A stretch of 64,000 nucleotides of DNA, taken from positions 62,001-126,000 of the forward strand of contig CAVTPZ010000016.1 of assembly GCA_963736685.1 (NCBI GenBank), given 5' to 3'. The stretch is from DASUPK01 sp963736685. GTDB taxonomy: Bacteria > Actinomycetota > Thermoleophilia > Solirubrobacterales > 70-9. A program made the translations under genes and the position numbers. Below the pieces are notes generated by a model. The model worked only from the letters and a program-made list of their open reading frames with translations. It did no database searches and was not told the DNA's origin. The first letter of the stretch is position 1. Each line of letters starts with the position of its first letter. Positions 16,602-25,235 of the stretch are shown in pieces.

Positions 16602-17492
16602 GTGACGATCGTCGTCGGCACCTCGAGCTGGTCCGATCCCGGCTTTGTCGAGCACTGGTACCCGAAGGGGCTCGCGGCGAAGGACCGCCTCGACTTCTAC
16701 GCGGAGCGCTTCGATGCCGTGGAGCTCAACTCGAGCTTCTACGCGATCCCGACGGCGAAGACGGCGGCCGGCTGGGCCGAGCGGACGCCGGACGGCTTCC
16801 AGTTCGACGTGAAGCTGCACAAGCTCCTCTCCCATCACGCCGCGCAGCTGCGGGAGCTGCCGCCCGATCTGCGCGACGAGGCGGAGACGAACGAGCGGGG
16901 GCGCGTGCTCCTCGAGCCGGGGCTGCTCGAGGAGATGGTCCGCCGCACCGTTGAGGCGATGAAGCCGCTGGCCGACGCGGGCAAGCTCGCCTCCTACCTG
17001 CTCCAGCTCACCCCGGCTTTCGACCCTCGCGAGAACGATCTGGACGAGCTTGCACCGGTGATCGAGGGCCTCGCCCCCACCCCGGTCGCGGTCGAGTTTC
17101 GCCGGCGCAGCTGGGCGTCGTCCGTGCGCTTCGAGAAGGTCCTCGACTGGCTCTCGGCGCACGACGCGGTCTTCGTCTGCGTCGACACGCCGCCCGGAGA
17201 CCACGTCCCGATCTTCCCCCCGATCGACGCCGTCACCCGGGACTCCCTCGCGTACATGCGCTGCCACGGCCGCAACACCGAGGGCTACCTGCACGGAAGG
17301 AGCGTCGCGGAGCGCTTCGACTACGACTACTCGAAGAAGGAGCTGGAGGAGATCGCCGGCCGGGCCACTGCTCTCGAATCGGATGCCGACCAGGTGCAGG
17401 TGATGTTCAACAACAACGCCCGCGAGCTGGCGCCGAAGGCGGCGCGGGCTCTGCGCGGCATCCTCGGTCAGGACCCTGGGCCCGAGCCCTAG
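16602..17492 (+). CDS. DUF72 family protein (second copy)
   Basis: A 296-residue DUF72 TIM-barrel protein with VTIVVGTSSWSDPGFVEHWY at the N-terminus, ERFDAVELNSSFYAIP, and MFNNNARELAPKAARALR at the end. GTG 16602 is preferred since DUF72 proteins begin just ahead of the VGTSSW strand; ATG 16563 would overlap the divergent topoisomerase start. It is only loosely similar to the copy at 11,959 and longer by about 50 residues, so the two are distinct subfamilies. Confidence 0.88.
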   Translation: MTIVVGTSSWSDPGFVEHWYPKGLAAKDRLDFYAERFDAVELNSSFYAIPTAKTAAGWAERTPDGFQFDVKLHKLLSHHAAQLRELPPDLRDEAETNERGRVLLEPGLLEEMVRRTVEAMKPLADAGKLASYLLQLTPAFDPRENDLDELAPVIEGLAPTPVAVEFRRRSWASSVRFEKVLDWLSAHDAVFVCVDTPPGDHVPIFPPIDAVTRDSLAYMRCHGRNTEGYLHGRSVAERFDYDYSKKELEEIAGRATALESDADQVQVMFNNNARELAPKAARALRGILGQDPGPEP

Positions 17493-17824
17493 GCCGCGCT
17501 GTTTACGCCTCTCGGCAAGAGCCTCCAAACAAGGTAGCCCTGTTTACGGCTCGAGGAGTAGAGTCCAACAACAGGCCCTGAAAAAGAGACCGGCGAGGCG
17601 ACCCCAGGGGGATGAAGGCCGCCTCGCCGGGTTGGCCAACGTGCTGGACGCCTATTAAAACGGGTGCCGTTGGCCGGGGATCCGGATGCAGGTCCCACCC
17701 TACGTACGGCCGTAGGCTCGAACATCGGTGTCGAACCGCAGATCCAGTCCGTACAAATCACGGTGCTTGCATCGTCCGGCTGGGAGCACCGGTCCGCGGC
17801 CTGCGGTCCGCCAGAATCTCTCTC
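17493..17824. other. 332-bp gap with hairpins and a direct repeat
   Basis: No convincing gene. It contains CTGTTTACG twice (17499-17507 and 17540-17548, 41 bp apart). A perfect 11-bp inverted repeat CCGGCGAGGCG / CGCCTCGCCGG lies at 17590-17600 and 17620-17630. A 6-bp stem CCTACG / CGTAGG is at 17699-17716. It may hold the ccdA promoter, a terminator for the DUF72 gene, or a small RNA. Confidence 0.5.
17590..17630 (+). terminator. 11-bp stem hairpin downstream of DUF72
   Basis: CCGGCGAGGCG pairs perfectly with CGCCTCGCCGG across a 19-nt loop. There is no T-run, so termination is plausible but a structured RNA element is equally possible. Confidence 0.4.
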
Positions 17825-18571
17825 ATGAGCAGCGATCCCACCGCGCTTCCCGGCATTCTCACCGCCCTCGCCGCGGGAATGGTCTCCTTCCTCTCCCCGT
17901 GCGTGCTGCCGCTGGTGCCCGGCTATCTGTCGGCGGTCACCGGGGTGGCCGCCGCTGACCTGGAGCAGGCGAATTGGCGGCGGGTGATCGTCCCCAGCCT
18001 GCTCTTCGTCTCGAGCTTCTCGGCGATCTTCATCCTGCTCGGGCTCGGAGCCACCTCGATCGGCAGCGCGCTGCAGGAGCACCAGGTCCTGCTCGACAAG
18101 ATCGCGGCATGGGTGATCATCGCGATGGGGGTCTTCTTCATCAGCGCGCTCTTCCTCCCGGCGCTCAACCGGGAGTGGCACGTCGAGGGATTGTTGGAGC
18201 GAGCCGGCACCGGAGGGCCGCTGGTGGCGGGACTCGCCTTCGGGCTCGCCTGGACGCCGTGCATCGGCCCGACCCTCGCCGCCATCCTGAGCGCCGCCGC
18301 GGTCTCCGGCTCGGCGCTGCACGGAGGCCTCCTGCTCGCGGTCTATTCGGCCGGGCTTGCGATCCCCTTCCTGCTCACCTCGGTGGCGTTCAGCCGGATG
18401 ACGACGGCCTTCGCCGTGGTCAAGCGCCACTATCCGCTGATCATGGCGATCGGCGGCATCATCCTGATCGCGTTCGGCGTCGCGATCCTGACCGGATGGT
18501 TCGACACCTTCAATCGCTGGGCGCAGGACCTGCTCAACAGCCTCGGGATCAACTTCTCGGCGAACGTTTAG
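17825..18571 (+). CDS. ccdA: CcdA-type thiol-disulfide transmembrane protein
   Basis: A 248-residue protein with six predicted membrane helices. It has the two conserved CcdA/DsbD cysteine motifs, VSFLSPCVLPLVPGYLS (first helix) and GLAWTPCIGPTLAAIL (fourth helix). CcdA carries reducing equivalents from cytoplasmic thioredoxin across the membrane, often for cytochrome c maturation. No resB or ccsA gene is adjacent. ATG 17825 gives the usual N-terminus. A thioredoxin gene lies 4 kb away and a VKOR-DsbA pair 10 kb away, showing several thiol-redox routes in this region. Confidence 0.93.
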   Translation: MSSDPTALPGILTALAAGMVSFLSPCVLPLVPGYLSAVTGVAAADLEQANWRRVIVPSLLFVSSFSAIFILLGLGATSIGSALQEHQVLLDKIAAWVIIAMGVFFISALFLPALNREWHVEGLLERAGTGGPLVAGLAFGLAWTPCIGPTLAAILSAAAVSGSALHGGLLLAVYSAGLAIPFLLTSVAFSRMTTAFAVVKRHYPLIMAIGGIILIAFGVAILTGWFDTFNRWAQDLLNSLGINFSANV

Positions 18572-18638
18572 TCTCGAAAGGAATCCCGGAACGGAGAGGC
18601 CTCGTAGCTCATTCGTAAATCCAAGGATGGAGTGAACG

Positions 18639-19445
18639 ATGAATGCGAACAAGGCACTGTGGGAGAAGGGCGACTTCACGCGCATCGCGGAGACGATGCG
18701 GGAGAGCGGTGAGGCCCTGGTCGAGAAGCTGGGCGTCACAAACGGAATGCAGGTACTGGACCTCGGATGCGGAGACGGCACCACCGCGATTCCCGAGGCG
18801 GAGCGCGGAGCAGAGGTGCTGGGAGTCGATATCTCCAGCAATCTCGTCGAAGCCGGCAACGCGCGCGCCAGGGAGCTCGGCCTCACCAACATCAGATTCG
18901 AGGAGGGCGACGCCACGGACCTGAGCGGCCTCGATGACGAGAGCTTCGATCTGACGGCCAGCTTCTTCGGGGCGATGTTCGCCCCCAAGCCGTTCGACGT
19001 GGCGAAGGAGATGGTGCGCGTCACGAAGCCCGGCGGACGGATCGTGATGGGCAACTGGATCCCGAACGACCCGACGCTGGTCGCCCAGATCCTGAAGATC
19101 AGCGCGTCGTACTCCCCTCCGCCACCGGAGGGCTTCGTCAGCCCCGTGACCTGGGGCGTCGAGGAGAACGTTCAGGAGCGCTTCGAGGCTGCCGGGATCC
19201 CGAAGGATCAGATTGCGAGCGAGCGAGACACCTACACGTTCAACTACGAGGGCACACCCGCCGCGCTCGTGGCGATCTTCAGGGATTACTACGGGCCGAC
19301 CATGAACGCTTTCGATGCGGCCTCGGCTGACGGGCGCGAGGGCGACCTCCAGGGCGAGCTCGAGACCCTCTTCGAGGAGCAGAACACGAGCGACGACGGC
19401 ACCTCGATCCCGGCCACGTTCCTCCGTGTGACCGTGCAGCGATAG
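18639..19445 (+). CDS. class I SAM-dependent methyltransferase
   Basis: A 268-residue methyltransferase with VLDLGCGDGTTAIPEAERGA (motif I, about residues 40-59), VLGVDISSNLVEAG, and VTKPGGRIVMGNW. A Shine-Dalgarno-like GGATGGAG lies before ATG 18639. The UbiE/COQ5-like layout suggests a small-molecule substrate, which cannot be identified. A strong hairpin follows its stop. Confidence 0.82.
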   Translation: MNANKALWEKGDFTRIAETMRESGEALVEKLGVTNGMQVLDLGCGDGTTAIPEAERGAEVLGVDISSNLVEAGNARARELGLTNIRFEEGDATDLSGLDDESFDLTASFFGAMFAPKPFDVAKEMVRVTKPGGRIVMGNWIPNDPTLVAQILKISASYSPPPPEGFVSPVTWGVEENVQERFEAAGIPKDQIASERDTYTFNYEGTPAALVAIFRDYYGPTMNAFDAASADGREGDLQGELETLFEEQNTSDDGTSIPATFLRVTVQR

Positions 19446-19454
19446 GGCGCGAGC

Positions 19455-19480
19455 GGGAACTGGCTGACCAGCCAGTTCCC
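19455..19480 (+). terminator. hairpin terminator between methyltransferase and monooxygenase
   Basis: GGGAACTGGCT and AGCCAGTTCCC form a perfect 11-bp stem with a 4-nt GACC loop, 9 bp after the methyltransferase stop and 19 bp before the next start. No T-run follows; an operator for the monooxygenase gene is an alternative reading. Confidence 0.6.
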
Positions 19481-19499
19481 TAGACTCCCTCGGGCCTCG

Positions 19500-20876
19500 A
19501 TGTCAGCCAAGCCCACCACCTGCGTGATCGGCGCAGGCATCAGCGGTCTCACCACCGGCAAGGCCTTCAGCGACTGGGGCCTTCCCTACACGTGCTTTGA
19601 GGCCAGCGATGACATCGGTGGCAATTGGTACTTCGGCAATCCCAACGGCCGCTCGTCGGCATATCAATCGCTGCACATCGACACCTCGCGTGACGGCGTC
19701 TCCTTCCGGGACATGCCGATGGGCCCCGACGAGTACCCGGATTACCCGCACCACACCCAGATCCTCGACTACCTGCACCGCTACGCGGAGGCCTTCTCGC
19801 TGCGCGACCGGATCCGCTTCGGGACCCCCGTGGAGCACGCGGAGCGAAAGCCGAACGGCGGCTGGAAGATCACGCTGGGCGATGGGTCGAGCCAGGAGTT
19901 CGACTTCCTCGTCGTCGGCAACGGACATCACTGGGATCCTCGCTACCCCGACTTCCCGGGCCAGTTCGACGGCGAGACCCTCCACTCCCATCACTACATC
20001 GGCCCCGACGACCCCATCGACCTCTACGGCAAGCGGGTCCTGGTCGTCGGAATCGGCAACAGCGCCGTCGACATCGTCTCGGAGCTCTCGCGCAAGGGGG
20101 TCGCCGAGAAGGTCTTCCTGTCCACCCGCAGCGGCGCCTGGGTGATGCCCAAGTACTTCATGGGCCGCCCGATGGACACGATGGTGAAGATCAACCCGCG
20201 CATCCCGCTGGGTCTCCAACGGCGGATGGCGCGCATCCTCCCCCGGCTCGCCTCCGGTCGCATGGAGGACTTCGGCCTCCCCCACCCCAACCACAATTTT
20301 CTCGAGGCCCATCCGACGGTGTCCAGCGAGCTGCTGCTGCGACTCGGCTCCGGCGACGCGGTCGCAAAGGCCAACGTCGAACGGCTCGACGGCCACAGCG
20401 TCGTCTTCGAGGATGGGTCCGTCGAGGAGGTCGACGCGATCGTCTACGCGACGGGCTACAAGATCACCTTCCCCTTCTTCGACGAGGACTTCCTGTCGGC
20501 GCCCGAGAACCGATTCCCGCTCTACAAGCGGGTCTTCAAGCCCGGGATCGACGATCTCGCCTTCGTCGGCTTCGCCCAGACCATCCCAACGCTCTTCCCG
20601 TTCTGCGAGCTTCAGTCGAAGCTCGTCGCGCGCTACGCCGGCGGCGACTACGCCCTGCCGTCCATCAGCGAGATGGAGGAGACGATCCAGCGCGACCAGC
20701 AGATCCACTCCGGCGCCTACACCGATCGCCCCCGCCACACGATGCAGATCGAGTGGTACACGTATGAGCACGACATCTGGACGCGGGAGATCCCGGCAGG
20801 GCGGGAGCGAGCCGAGCAGGGGATGGCTCCGAAGCTCGCCGGCCGCGTCCTCAGAGCCGAGGCCGCAGCTGTCTGA
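19500..20876 (+). CDS. flavin-containing monooxygenase (FMO/BVMO-like)
   Basis: A 458-residue FAD/NADPH enzyme. CVIGAGISGLTTGKAF at the N-terminus binds FAD, VLVVGIGNSAVDIVSEL (about residues 180-196) binds NADPH, and AIVYATGYKITFPFF is the typical C-terminal ATG motif. Such enzymes oxygenate N, S or ketone groups. A likely -10 (TAGACT, 19481-19486) precedes it. Its stop overlaps the start region of the alpha/beta hydrolase, so the two may act on the same molecule. Confidence 0.9.
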   Translation: MSAKPTTCVIGAGISGLTTGKAFSDWGLPYTCFEASDDIGGNWYFGNPNGRSSAYQSLHIDTSRDGVSFRDMPMGPDEYPDYPHHTQILDYLHRYAEAFSLRDRIRFGTPVEHAERKPNGGWKITLGDGSSQEFDFLVVGNGHHWDPRYPDFPGQFDGETLHSHHYIGPDDPIDLYGKRVLVVGIGNSAVDIVSELSRKGVAEKVFLSTRSGAWVMPKYFMGRPMDTMVKINPRIPLGLQRRMARILPRLASGRMEDFGLPHPNHNFLEAHPTVSSELLLRLGSGDAVAKANVERLDGHSVVFEDGSVEEVDAIVYATGYKITFPFFDEDFLSAPENRFPLYKRVFKPGIDDLAFVGFAQTIPTLFPFCELQSKLVARYAGGDYALPSISEMEETIQRDQQIHSGAYTDRPRHTMQIEWYTYEHDIWTREIPAGRERAEQGMAPKLAGRVLRAEAAAV

Positions 20877-21837
20877 GCGCGCCGACGTCTCCTTCCCCTC
20901 CAATGGGGAGACCCTGGCCGCCTGGCACCTGACCGGCGAGGGCGACGCCTTCGCGGGCGAGCGCGGACGCCCCTGCGTCGTGATGGCCCACGGCTTCGGC
21001 GGTACCAAGGACGCGGGGCTCCTCCCCTTCGCCGAGGCGTTCGCGGAGGCCGGGCTCGACGTTCTGCTCTTCGACTATCGCTGCTTCGGCGACTCCTCCG
21101 GCGAGCCGCGGCAGTTCGCCTGGCCCTCTCGACATCGCGATGACTATCGCGCGGCCGTCGAGTTCGCCCGCGGCCTCGACGGGGTCGATCCCGACCGGAT
21201 CGTCCTCTGGGGCACCTCGTGGTCGGGCGGACACGCCGTCTACGTGGCGGCGGAGGACCCGCGCATCGCCGCGACGATCTGCCAGACGCCCGACCTCGAC
21301 GGGATCGCCGCCCTGCGGCAGATCGGGAAATACGCGGGCCTGGGACAGCAGCTTCGGCTGACCATGGTGGGAGTCCGGGACACGGTGCGGATGCTGCGTG
21401 GCCAGGAGGCCCTGATGATCCCCACGGTGGGGCGTCCGGGTGAGCTGGCCGGCATGAGCACCGAGGAATCCGAGCCCGGCATGCGCGCGATCGCGGGGCC
21501 GACCTGGCGCAACGAGGTGACCGCGCGCGCGGTCTTCGCCGAGTGGACCAACCGGGCGATCACCCGTATGGACAAGGTGCGCTGCCCGATCCTCGTCGTG
21601 ATCGCGGATCGCGACTCGGTTGCGCCCTCAGCCGCCGCGCGCGCCGCCGCCTGGCGCGCCAAGGGGCACGTCGAGGTCCGCGACTATCCCTGCCTGCATT
21701 TCGACATCTACGTCGGCGACTGGCGGGATCGCTCCATCGCCGACCAGCTCCACTTCCTGCGCCGCCATCTGGGAGCCGAAGCCCCGAAGGGCACCGGCCG
21801 CTTCGCGGCGCAGGCGGCCACAGCGACAGCCGACTGA
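20869..21837 (+). CDS. alpha/beta hydrolase, possible CTG start
   Basis: The coding frame is clear from about 20,872: VVMAHGFGGTKDAGLLPFAE is the oxyanion region, DYRCFGDSSGEPRQF follows, the nucleophile elbow is LWGTSWSGGHAV, and CPILVVIADRDSVAP carries the acidic residue. No ATG, GTG or TTG exists between 20,765 and the first conserved segment. I place the start at CTG 20869, which would overlap the monooxygenase stop. ATG 20765 would add 35 unconserved residues. About 322 residues. Substrate unknown. Confidence 0.78.
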   Translation: MSERADVSFPSNGETLAAWHLTGEGDAFAGERGRPCVVMAHGFGGTKDAGLLPFAEAFAEAGLDVLLFDYRCFGDSSGEPRQFAWPSRHRDDYRAAVEFARGLDGVDPDRIVLWGTSWSGGHAVYVAAEDPRIAATICQTPDLDGIAALRQIGKYAGLGQQLRLTMVGVRDTVRMLRGQEALMIPTVGRPGELAGMSTEESEPGMRAIAGPTWRNEVTARAVFAEWTNRAITRMDKVRCPILVVIADRDSVAPSAAARAAAWRAKGHVEVRDYPCLHFDIYVGDWRDRSIADQLHFLRRHLGAEAPKGTGRFAAQAATATAD

Positions 21838-21860
21838 CGAGCCCCTCTACCCTCAGGGCA

Positions 21861-22619
21861 ATGATCAGCGACGTCTCAGAGCAGGAGTTCCAGGCCAAGG
21901 TCATCGAGCGCTCGAAGCAGGTGCCGGTGGTCGTCGACTTCTGGGCCGAATGGTGCGGTCCATGCCGGACCCTGGGCCCCGCGATCGAGGACGCCGTCCG
22001 GAAGCGGAACGGCGAGATCGAGCTCGCGAAGGTCGACACCGATCGCAACCCGGGCATCGCGATGGAGTACGAGATCGCCAGCATCCCCGCCGTCAAGGCG
22101 TTCAAGGACGGCAAGGTCGTCTCCGAGTTCATCGGCGCCGTCCCCCCCGCCCGGATTGAGGCGTTCCTCAACGAGATCGTCCCCTCGGAGGCCGACCGGC
22201 TCGCCGAGTCAGGTGACGAGGGCGACCTACGCAAGGCGCTGGAGCTCGATCCGCGGAATGCTCCGGCGGCCGTCGGGCTCGGCCGGGTCCTGCTCGCCCG
22301 GGGAGAGACCGAGGAGGCCCTCGAAACGCTCAAGCCCTTCCCCCACGACTTCGTCGCCGACGGCCTGGCCGCCCGCGCGGAGCTCTCCCCATCTGGAAAC
22401 GGAGCCGGCCCGGACGAGCTGCAGAAGGCCTTCTCCGCCTGGGACGAGGGCAACCCCGAGGAGGCGCTCGAGCAGCTGCAGACCGCGCTCGCCTCGGAGC
22501 AGGACTCAGGCCGCAAGGACCAGTTGCGGCGCGTGATGGTCGCGATCTTCACCGAGCTGGGAGCGGATCACCCCCTGGCGCGAGAGCACCGGCGCCGCCT
22601 GGCGGCCGCGCTCAACTAG
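21861..22619 (+). CDS. thioredoxin-domain protein with C-terminal TPR-like repeats (CnoX/YbbN-like)
   Basis: The 252-residue protein begins with a thioredoxin domain (VVVDFWAEWCGPCRTLGP, active site CGPC, about residues 20-37). After about residue 115 it has helical TPR-like repeats (LRKALELDPRNAPAAVGLGR, EEALETLKPF, EEALEQLQTAL). This matches the CnoX/YbbN family of holdase-chaperones with redox activity. A TACCCT box ends 7 nt before ATG 21861, suggesting a leaderless mRNA. It converges with the next gene, stops overlapping by 4 nt. Confidence 0.9.
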   Translation: MISDVSEQEFQAKVIERSKQVPVVVDFWAEWCGPCRTLGPAIEDAVRKRNGEIELAKVDTDRNPGIAMEYEIASIPAVKAFKDGKVVSEFIGAVPPARIEAFLNEIVPSEADRLAESGDEGDLRKALELDPRNAPAAVGLGRVLLARGETEEALETLKPFPHDFVADGLAARAELSPSGNGAGPDELQKAFSAWDEGNPEEALEQLQTALASEQDSGRKDQLRRVMVAIFTELGADHPLAREHRRRLAAALN

Positions 22620-22924
22620 CGCGCGACCTTCTGCACGCAGACCATGACCGCCCGCGCCTCGGGCCCCTTCAACTTGCCGTGCTTGACCGCCTGATCGACG
22701 ACGTGTGCGCCGCCCAGCAGCACGGCCGGGTTGCCGACCGACGTGGCCAGGGACGTCACGTTGATGCCACGATGATCGAGACAGGTGGTGAGCTTCTGCG
22801 CCTTGCTCGTGTCGCCGCCGAGCAGGCCGAAGCCCTTGCTCAGAGCCCCGCTGCCGACCAGCACGGCGATCAGGCCGATCGCGATCCAGTGCCCCGGTCG
22901 CAACGCGCTGAGCGCCGACATCAC
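22616..22924 (-). CDS. small membrane-anchored protein of unknown function
   Basis: A 102-residue protein with one N-terminal transmembrane segment (WIAIGLIAVLVGSGALSKGF, about residues 13-32) and an outer domain with two cysteines (TTCLDHRGIN, VMVCVQKVAR) that could form a disulfide. I recognise no family. It converges on the thioredoxin-TPR gene with overlapping stops. Confidence 0.55.
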   Translation of the reverse strand: MMSALSALRPGHWIAIGLIAVLVGSGALSKGFGLLGGDTSKAQKLTTCLDHRGINVTSLATSVGNPAVLLGGAHVVDQAVKHGKLKGPEARAVMVCVQKVAR

Positions 22925-23093
22925 CCTTCTCCGATTGAGTCGATCCCCAGGCGCCGGGCCCCTCAGCCGACAGGCGCGAGATTAGTCGCGAGGGCGGGCG
23001 CGGTCAACTGGCTGGACACTTCGCCACCAGGTTGCTGAACCGGCTTCGCCATCAGATCGGGGCCTCGAGCGGCCGCCCCAGATCAGTCGCTAC

Positions 23094-23123
23094 GGGCTTC
23101 GCCCTCCGCTCCAAGGTGGAGCG
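23094..23123 (-). terminator. double hairpin after the 23.1-kb small gene
   Basis: CCGCTCCA / TGGAGCGG (23105-23112 and 23116-23123) forms an 8-bp stem with a 3-nt loop, next to a GGGC-TTC-GCCC mini-hairpin. It lies 12 bp past the stop of the minus-strand gene that ends at 23,136. There is no T-run. Confidence 0.45.
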
Positions 23124-23135
23124 GCCTGGTGGCCG

Positions 23136-23432
23136 CTACGCGGGTGGCTTCTCCATCGGGCCGCTCGGAACGGCGACCTCGATGGGAATACCGAGCGCCT
23201 CCGCCTCCTCGATGCCCTCGCCCTCCTGGTCGCGGGAGCAGATGATCCGGAAGGCGCCGGTGCCGAGCTCGGGATCCGAGACGATCGGGAGGCCGCGGAT
23301 CTCCTCCCAGCCCAGGCGCTCGACCTCGAACGGGTTCATTCGCACCTCGCTGGCCGGGAACGGGCAGTTCGAGTTGTGCTGGTCGATCGCCTTCGAGATC
23401 GCCTCGAGATTCTGTGCCTCGGCGTTCGTCAC
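23136..23432 (-). CDS. small conserved-looking protein, function unknown
   Basis: The 98 residues from GTG 23432 include NLEAISKAIDQHNSNCPFPA, RMNPFEVERLGW and GLPIVSDPELGTGAFRIICS. The regular composition and absence of low complexity suggest a real folded protein, and residues such as MNPFEVERLGWE look like a conserved surface. I do not recognise a family. It diverges from dinB with 57 bp between starts. Confidence 0.6.
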   Translation of the reverse strand: MTNAEAQNLEAISKAIDQHNSNCPFPASEVRMNPFEVERLGWEEIRGLPIVSDPELGTGAFRIICSRDQEGEGIEEAEALGIPIEVAVPSGPMEKPPA

Positions 23433-23489
23433 CGCCGTCCAAAATAGCGCCCTCCGTCCAGGAGCGGGAATAGGCTGATTCGGGCGCAG

Positions 23490-24536
23490 GTGATCGCCCA
23501 CGTCGACATGGATGCCTTCTACGTCTCGATCGAGATGCTGAGGCACCCTGAGCTGCGCGGAAGGCCCGTGGTGGTCGCCTACGACGGCCCGCGCGGCGTG
23601 GTCACCACCGCCTCCTACGCCGCTCGCAAGTACGGAGTCCACTCCGCCCTGCCGATGGTGACCGCCCGCCGCCGCTGCACCGACCTCACGGTGCTTCCCG
23701 TCGACATGCAGCTCTACAGGCGCGGCTCGGTGAAGGTGATGGAGACGCTTCGGCAGTTCAGCGACGAGATCGAGGTGGTCGGGCTGGACGAGGCCTATGT
23801 CGATCTCTCGGGCTCCCCCGTCCCCCAGTCGCGAGCCCTCGAGATCAAGCGGCGGGTGAAGGAGGCCACCCACCTCGTCTGCTCAATCGGACTGGCGCCC
23901 AACAAGTTGATGGCGAAGATCGCCTCGGACCTGGACAAGCCGGACGGCTTCGCGGTACTGGATCACGACAACTGGCTCGAGACGGTCGGTGAGAAGCCGG
24001 CGTCGCTCCTGCCGGGGGTCGGTCCGAAGACGTTCGAGCGCCTGCGCGCGATCGGCGTCGAGACGGTGGCGCAGCTCGCCCAGACCGACGAGCTGACCCT
24101 TGGACGTGCCTTTGGCCCCAACCATGGTGGTGGCCTGCGAGCCCGGGCGAACGGGATCGGGAGCACCAGGCTGAACGAGGATCGCGTCCGGAAGTCGGAG
24201 AGCCGCGAGACCACCTTTCCAGAGGACGTCACCGACATGCGGTTCCTGCACGAGACGGTCGAGCGCCTGGCCCGGTCCGTCTGCGAGAGCCTCGCGCAGA
24301 AGAAGCGCCGCGGGCGAACGGTGACGCTGAAGATTCGCCTGCAGCCCTTCCAGACCTACACGCGTTCTCGCACGCTTCCCTCCCACACCTGCGATCCGGA
24401 TCTGCTCTCAGCCACCGCCCGGGAGCTGCTCGACCGCTTCGACCCCCAGCGGCCGGTGCGGCTGGTGGGAGTCGGCTTGGCCGGGCTGGCGGAGGACGAA
24501 TCTCCCCGTCACCAGCCCGGCCAGCTAGCCGTCTAG
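23490..24536 (+). CDS. dinB: DNA polymerase IV (Y family)
   Basis: A 348-residue translesion polymerase. IAHVDMDAFYVSIEM at the N-terminus and VVGLDEAYVDLSG carry the metal-binding acids. SIGLAPNKLMAKIASDLDKP is the family signature, LLPGVGPKTFERLRAIGV is the helix-hairpin-helix, and a little-finger domain follows. It starts with GTG 23490. No beta-clamp-binding motif stands out at the C-terminus. No LexA-type operator is obvious upstream. Confidence 0.95.
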   Translation: MIAHVDMDAFYVSIEMLRHPELRGRPVVVAYDGPRGVVTTASYAARKYGVHSALPMVTARRRCTDLTVLPVDMQLYRRGSVKVMETLRQFSDEIEVVGLDEAYVDLSGSPVPQSRALEIKRRVKEATHLVCSIGLAPNKLMAKIASDLDKPDGFAVLDHDNWLETVGEKPASLLPGVGPKTFERLRAIGVETVAQLAQTDELTLGRAFGPNHGGGLRARANGIGSTRLNEDRVRKSESRETTFPEDVTDMRFLHETVERLARSVCESLAQKKRRGRTVTLKIRLQPFQTYTRSRTLPSHTCDPDLLSATARELLDRFDPQRPVRLVGVGLAGLAEDESPRHQPGQLAV

Positions 24537-24546
24537 CGGTTCTGAT

Positions 24547-25212
24547 CTACCGCGTGGTGAGCACGGTCCCCGTCGAGGGGAAACCGAGCTTGGCCTTGGT
24601 GGCCGCGGTCAGGTCGTACTCGCGGTTCCCCGCGTAGGGGCCCCTGTCGATCACGGGGACCGTGAGGGTCCTCCCGTGGTACCGGAGCGTGACCTTGGAG
24701 CCGCAGGGGAGCGTCTTGTTCGCGACGCCCACCTTCCCGGGGCTTAGCGTGCCGCCGCAGGCCAGGCCGCCTCCGTAGAGGCCGGGACCGTAGTACGAGG
24801 CCTCGGCCGGCCGGAAGGCGTACACCGTCATCCGGTGCGAGTGGACGGTTGTGTTCGCCACCTTCGCCTGGGCCCGGTAGGTGCCCGAACCCGAGGCGTG
24901 CCAGCGCACCCGGAAGCTGCCGTCGCTGCGGCTGTGCGTATGGAGCCTGCGCCCACCGACTCGAACGACGACCTGCCTGCTGCCGCCCGGCGTGACACGG
25001 CCGCGGAACTTGACCGTGTGATGAGCCATCACGTTTCGGTGGCCGTTCAGGCTGATCCCGGTTGCGGGACTGCCCGACGCGATCGCCTCCGGACCGGTTC
25101 CGGTTCTCGGAACGGCGTCCGAAGCGCCCGCGATCCCTGCTGTGACCATCATTGCCAGGGCGGGCAACAGCACCAGCGCAGCCCGCCTCCGCTTCCAATG
25201 GAAGCGATGCAA
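24547..25212 (-). CDS. secreted RlpA-like double-psi beta-barrel protein under a c-di-AMP riboswitch
   Basis: From TTG 25212 the protein has 221 residues. A basic N-terminus and hydrophobic segment (AALVLLPALAMMVTAGIAGA) form a signal peptide. A beta-rich middle region (about residues 60-135) follows, then a C-terminal double-psi beta-barrel (EASYYGPGLYGGGLACGGTL, then PVIDRGPYAGNREYDLT). The barrel is like that of RlpA, which acts on or binds peptidoglycan. TTG is chosen because AGGTGG lies 6 nt upstream and the riboswitch ends just before; upstream codons would lie inside the riboswitch. Confidence 0.85.
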   Translation of the reverse strand: MHRFHWKRRRAALVLLPALAMMVTAGIAGASDAVPRTGTGPEAIASGSPATGISLNGHRNVMAHHTVKFRGRVTPGGSRQVVVRVGGRRLHTHSRSDGSFRVRWHASGSGTYRAQAKVANTTVHSHRMTVYAFRPAEASYYGPGLYGGGLACGGTLSPGKVGVANKTLPCGSKVTLRYHGRTLTVPVIDRGPYAGNREYDLTAATKAKLGFPSTGTVLTTR

Positions 25213-25235
25213 GTGAATCCACCTGCCTCTCTCTG

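Noticed and set aside
17580..17720. Known riboswitch (cobalamin, c-di-GMP-I or ydaO) in the gap before ccdA
   Set aside because: None of the conserved core strings of those classes is present; only generic hairpins remain.
17489..19054. Long open frame on the minus strand (about 520 residues) opposite ccdA and the methyltransferase
   Set aside because: It covers two well-supported plus-strand genes and reads as charged low-complexity sequence with no family motif; long antisense frames are expected at this GC content.
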